Part shown: positions 62,724 through 64,000 of the stretch, piece by piece | Numbering within the stretch: position 1 is the stretch's first letter | Layout of the letters: each line of letters opens with the position of its first letter | Source: Gautieria morchelliformis | Lineage: Eukaryota > Basidiomycota > Agaricomycetes > Gomphales > Gomphaceae | NCBI GenBank assembly: GCA_015179125.1 | Contig: WHVA01000174.1 | Coordinates: 62,001 to 126,000, forward strand | Length of the DNA stretch: 64,000 nucleotides | Direction: 5' to 3' | Notes under the pieces: generated by a model | Database searches by the model: none | What the model was told of the DNA's origin: nothing | Seen by the model: only the letters and a program-made list of their open reading frames with translations | Translations under genes and position numbers: made by a program

Positions 62724-63674
62724 CTGATGAGTCGATGCCCAGCCAAATGTCACATGTGTCGGTCGGAATTGCGGAGGGAGTGCCAGGAGCAGTGGAAGAC
62801 CAAGCGGCTCATACAGACATGTCGTTCTGGCCCCCATTCACTACTTGCAGAAGAAGACTCGGAAGCGGAATTTGAACCAGCTCCCACTTCCAATTCTGAT
62901 TCTGATTCTGATTCTGATTCTGACTCCGACATCGTCAGCCTCGGCCCAGAAGACACTCTGGCGGAGGGGGAGTGCTTGCTGTACATAAACCTTCCACTGG
63001 AAGCAGAACACATCCGCGCCACCGGAAATATTTAGCAATGCCTCGCTGAAGCCTCCAGGAAGCATGATAAAGTGGAGGTGGAGATTCCGGAGTACCTGCA
63101 GGAGTTTGAGGATGTCTTTGCCAAGGAGTCGTTTGATGCCCTGCCTCCACAGAAGCTGTGGGACCATGCCATTGAGTTGGAGCCTGGGTCAAAGCCCACC
63201 AACTGCAAGGTCTACCAGCTGTCACCCAGGGAGCAGGTAGAGCTCGATGCATTCCTTGTGGAAAACCTCCGTACAGGGAGGATCCACCCCTCCAAGTCAC
63301 CCATGGCATCTCCGGTGTTCTTCATCAAGAAGAAGGACGGCTCACTCAGACTTGTGCAGGATTACTGGGCCTTGAATGCGATCACGATCAAGAACCGGTA
63401 CCCCATTCCACTCCTTTCTGAACTGATCACACAACTCCGTGGGGCAAGGTACTTCACTAAGCTGGATGTCCGCTGGGGCTTCAATAATGTTCGGATCAGT
63501 GAGGGAGACGAGTGGAAGGCTGCATTCTGCACCAACCGAGGACTCTTTGAGCCACAGGTCATGTTCTTTGGCCTCACCAACAGTCCTGCCACGTTCCAGA
63601 CAATGATGAATGACATCTTCCGTGACATGATAGCAGAAGGGGTTGTCTGTGTCTACCTCGATGACATCCTGTAG
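62724..63674 (+). pseudogene. Linker and reverse transcriptase of element F, truncated
   Basis: After the right duplication of element E the element F frame resumes with a Cys-rich stretch (MSRCPAKCHMCRSELRREC), a linker and an (SD)n run. An in-frame TAG (about 63034) is followed by [66 protein letters not shown] and VYLDDIL. Coding similarity stops at this catalytic box (TAG at 63672), where unrelated sequence begins. Arg and Trp at positions usually Tyr or Arg (QDYWALN instead of QDYRALN) also suggest decay. Confidence 0.87.
62896..62930 (+). repeat. TCTGAT hexamer run encoding Ser-Asp repeats
   Basis: At least five copies of tctgat inside the element F linker. Confidence 0.85.
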
Positions 63675-63900
63675 AGGACAGGAATTATAGGCAGTAGGTA
63701 TGGACTTATTGCTCAAAAGAATAGACTAGAAAACAATTCACTCTCTCAGTGAATTTAGTTGTCACTATAAATATATTATACACTACCTAGAAAACAATTC
63801 ACTACAGAGGATTTCTAGGTTAATAAATCGAAAGAATGCTAGACTAATTTACTTGCCTCTCTCAGTGAATTTAGTTGTCACTGAGAGAGGGGGAAACTGT
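63675..63900. repeat. Unidentified element end with nested direct and inverted repeats
   Basis: The phrase ctagaaaacaattcact occurs at about 63727 and 63787; ctctcagtgaatttagttgtcact occurs at about 63742 and 63858. At 63857-63889 ctctctcagtga pairs with tcactgagagag around a nine-base loop. It begins exactly where the element F reverse transcriptase is lost, so it may be the terminus of a further insertion that continues beyond the window. Confidence 0.6.
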
Positions 63901-64000
63901 TTCACTGCGCATGTACTACTACCCGGCCCTTTAGCGCCCAAGAGCTCGCGCGTCGAAGTCATTTCAGACTCCGCTGGGTGCAGCCGCTTGTGAAAGTAGG

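Overview
The window is nuclear DNA of a filamentous basidiomycete, most probably an Agaricomycete. Genes are packed with introns of about 45-60 bases that have GT-AG (occasionally GC-AG) ends. Protein families typical of mushrooms are present (fungal FunK1 kinase, double-psi beta-barrel secreted protein, GH5 exo-beta-1,3-glucanase with an N-terminal membrane anchor), and the right half is full of Ty3/gypsy and Ty1/copia retrotransposons. All exon structures below were derived by hand from reading frame, splice consensus and family conservation.

Left part (1-25.2 kb), housekeeping and cell-wall genes: the 3' end of the mitochondrial complex I 24-kDa subunit gene; a conserved hypothetical gene (-); a secreted DPBB/expansin-like protein (-); a single-pass membrane protein with a Cys-rich ectodomain (+); the signal-recognition-particle receptor alpha subunit (-), which shares a 164-bp divergent promoter with glyoxalase II (+); the Golgi protein SFT2 (-); a class I alpha-mannosidase (GH47, -); a GH5 exo-beta-1,3-glucanase (-); a second GH47 paralogue (+); and the second-largest RNA polymerase II subunit RPB2 (+). 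The two GH47 genes share most exon boundaries and flank the glucanase in inverted orientation. SFT2, GH47 and the glucanase could all serve the secretory pathway and cell wall, but there is no evidence of co-regulation.

Middle part (25.2-40.6 kb): a 1.7-kb AT-rich gap, then a 7.6-kb Ty3/gypsy element with 214-bp LTRs whose coding strand is studded with short perfect hairpins, then a truncated and frameshifted SAM-like gene, a FunK1 kinase with an apparent frameshift, and an intact, spliced Tc1/mariner-like transposase gene.

Right part (40.6-64 kb), a retrotransposon graveyard with Russian-doll nesting. A 5'-truncated copia element is split by a chromodomain-carrying gypsy element (41490-49389, target duplication aagga). 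Downstream, a plus-strand gypsy element (gag at 51.8 kb, reverse transcriptase at 63.1 kb) is split by a 1.3-kb solo-LTR-like unit (duplication aggtg), which is split by a second chromovirus (53964-61873), one LTR of which is split by a 405-bp solo LTR (duplication ccgag). The most unusual discovery is that both chromoviruses carry, between the 3' end of pol and the 3' LTR and in antisense, a spliced gene for a zinc-cluster protein (two C-x2-C-x6-C motifs) with charged and helical regions. In the first element this gene is uninterrupted although pol is broken. No tRNA, rRNA, CRISPR array or prokaryotic feature was found.
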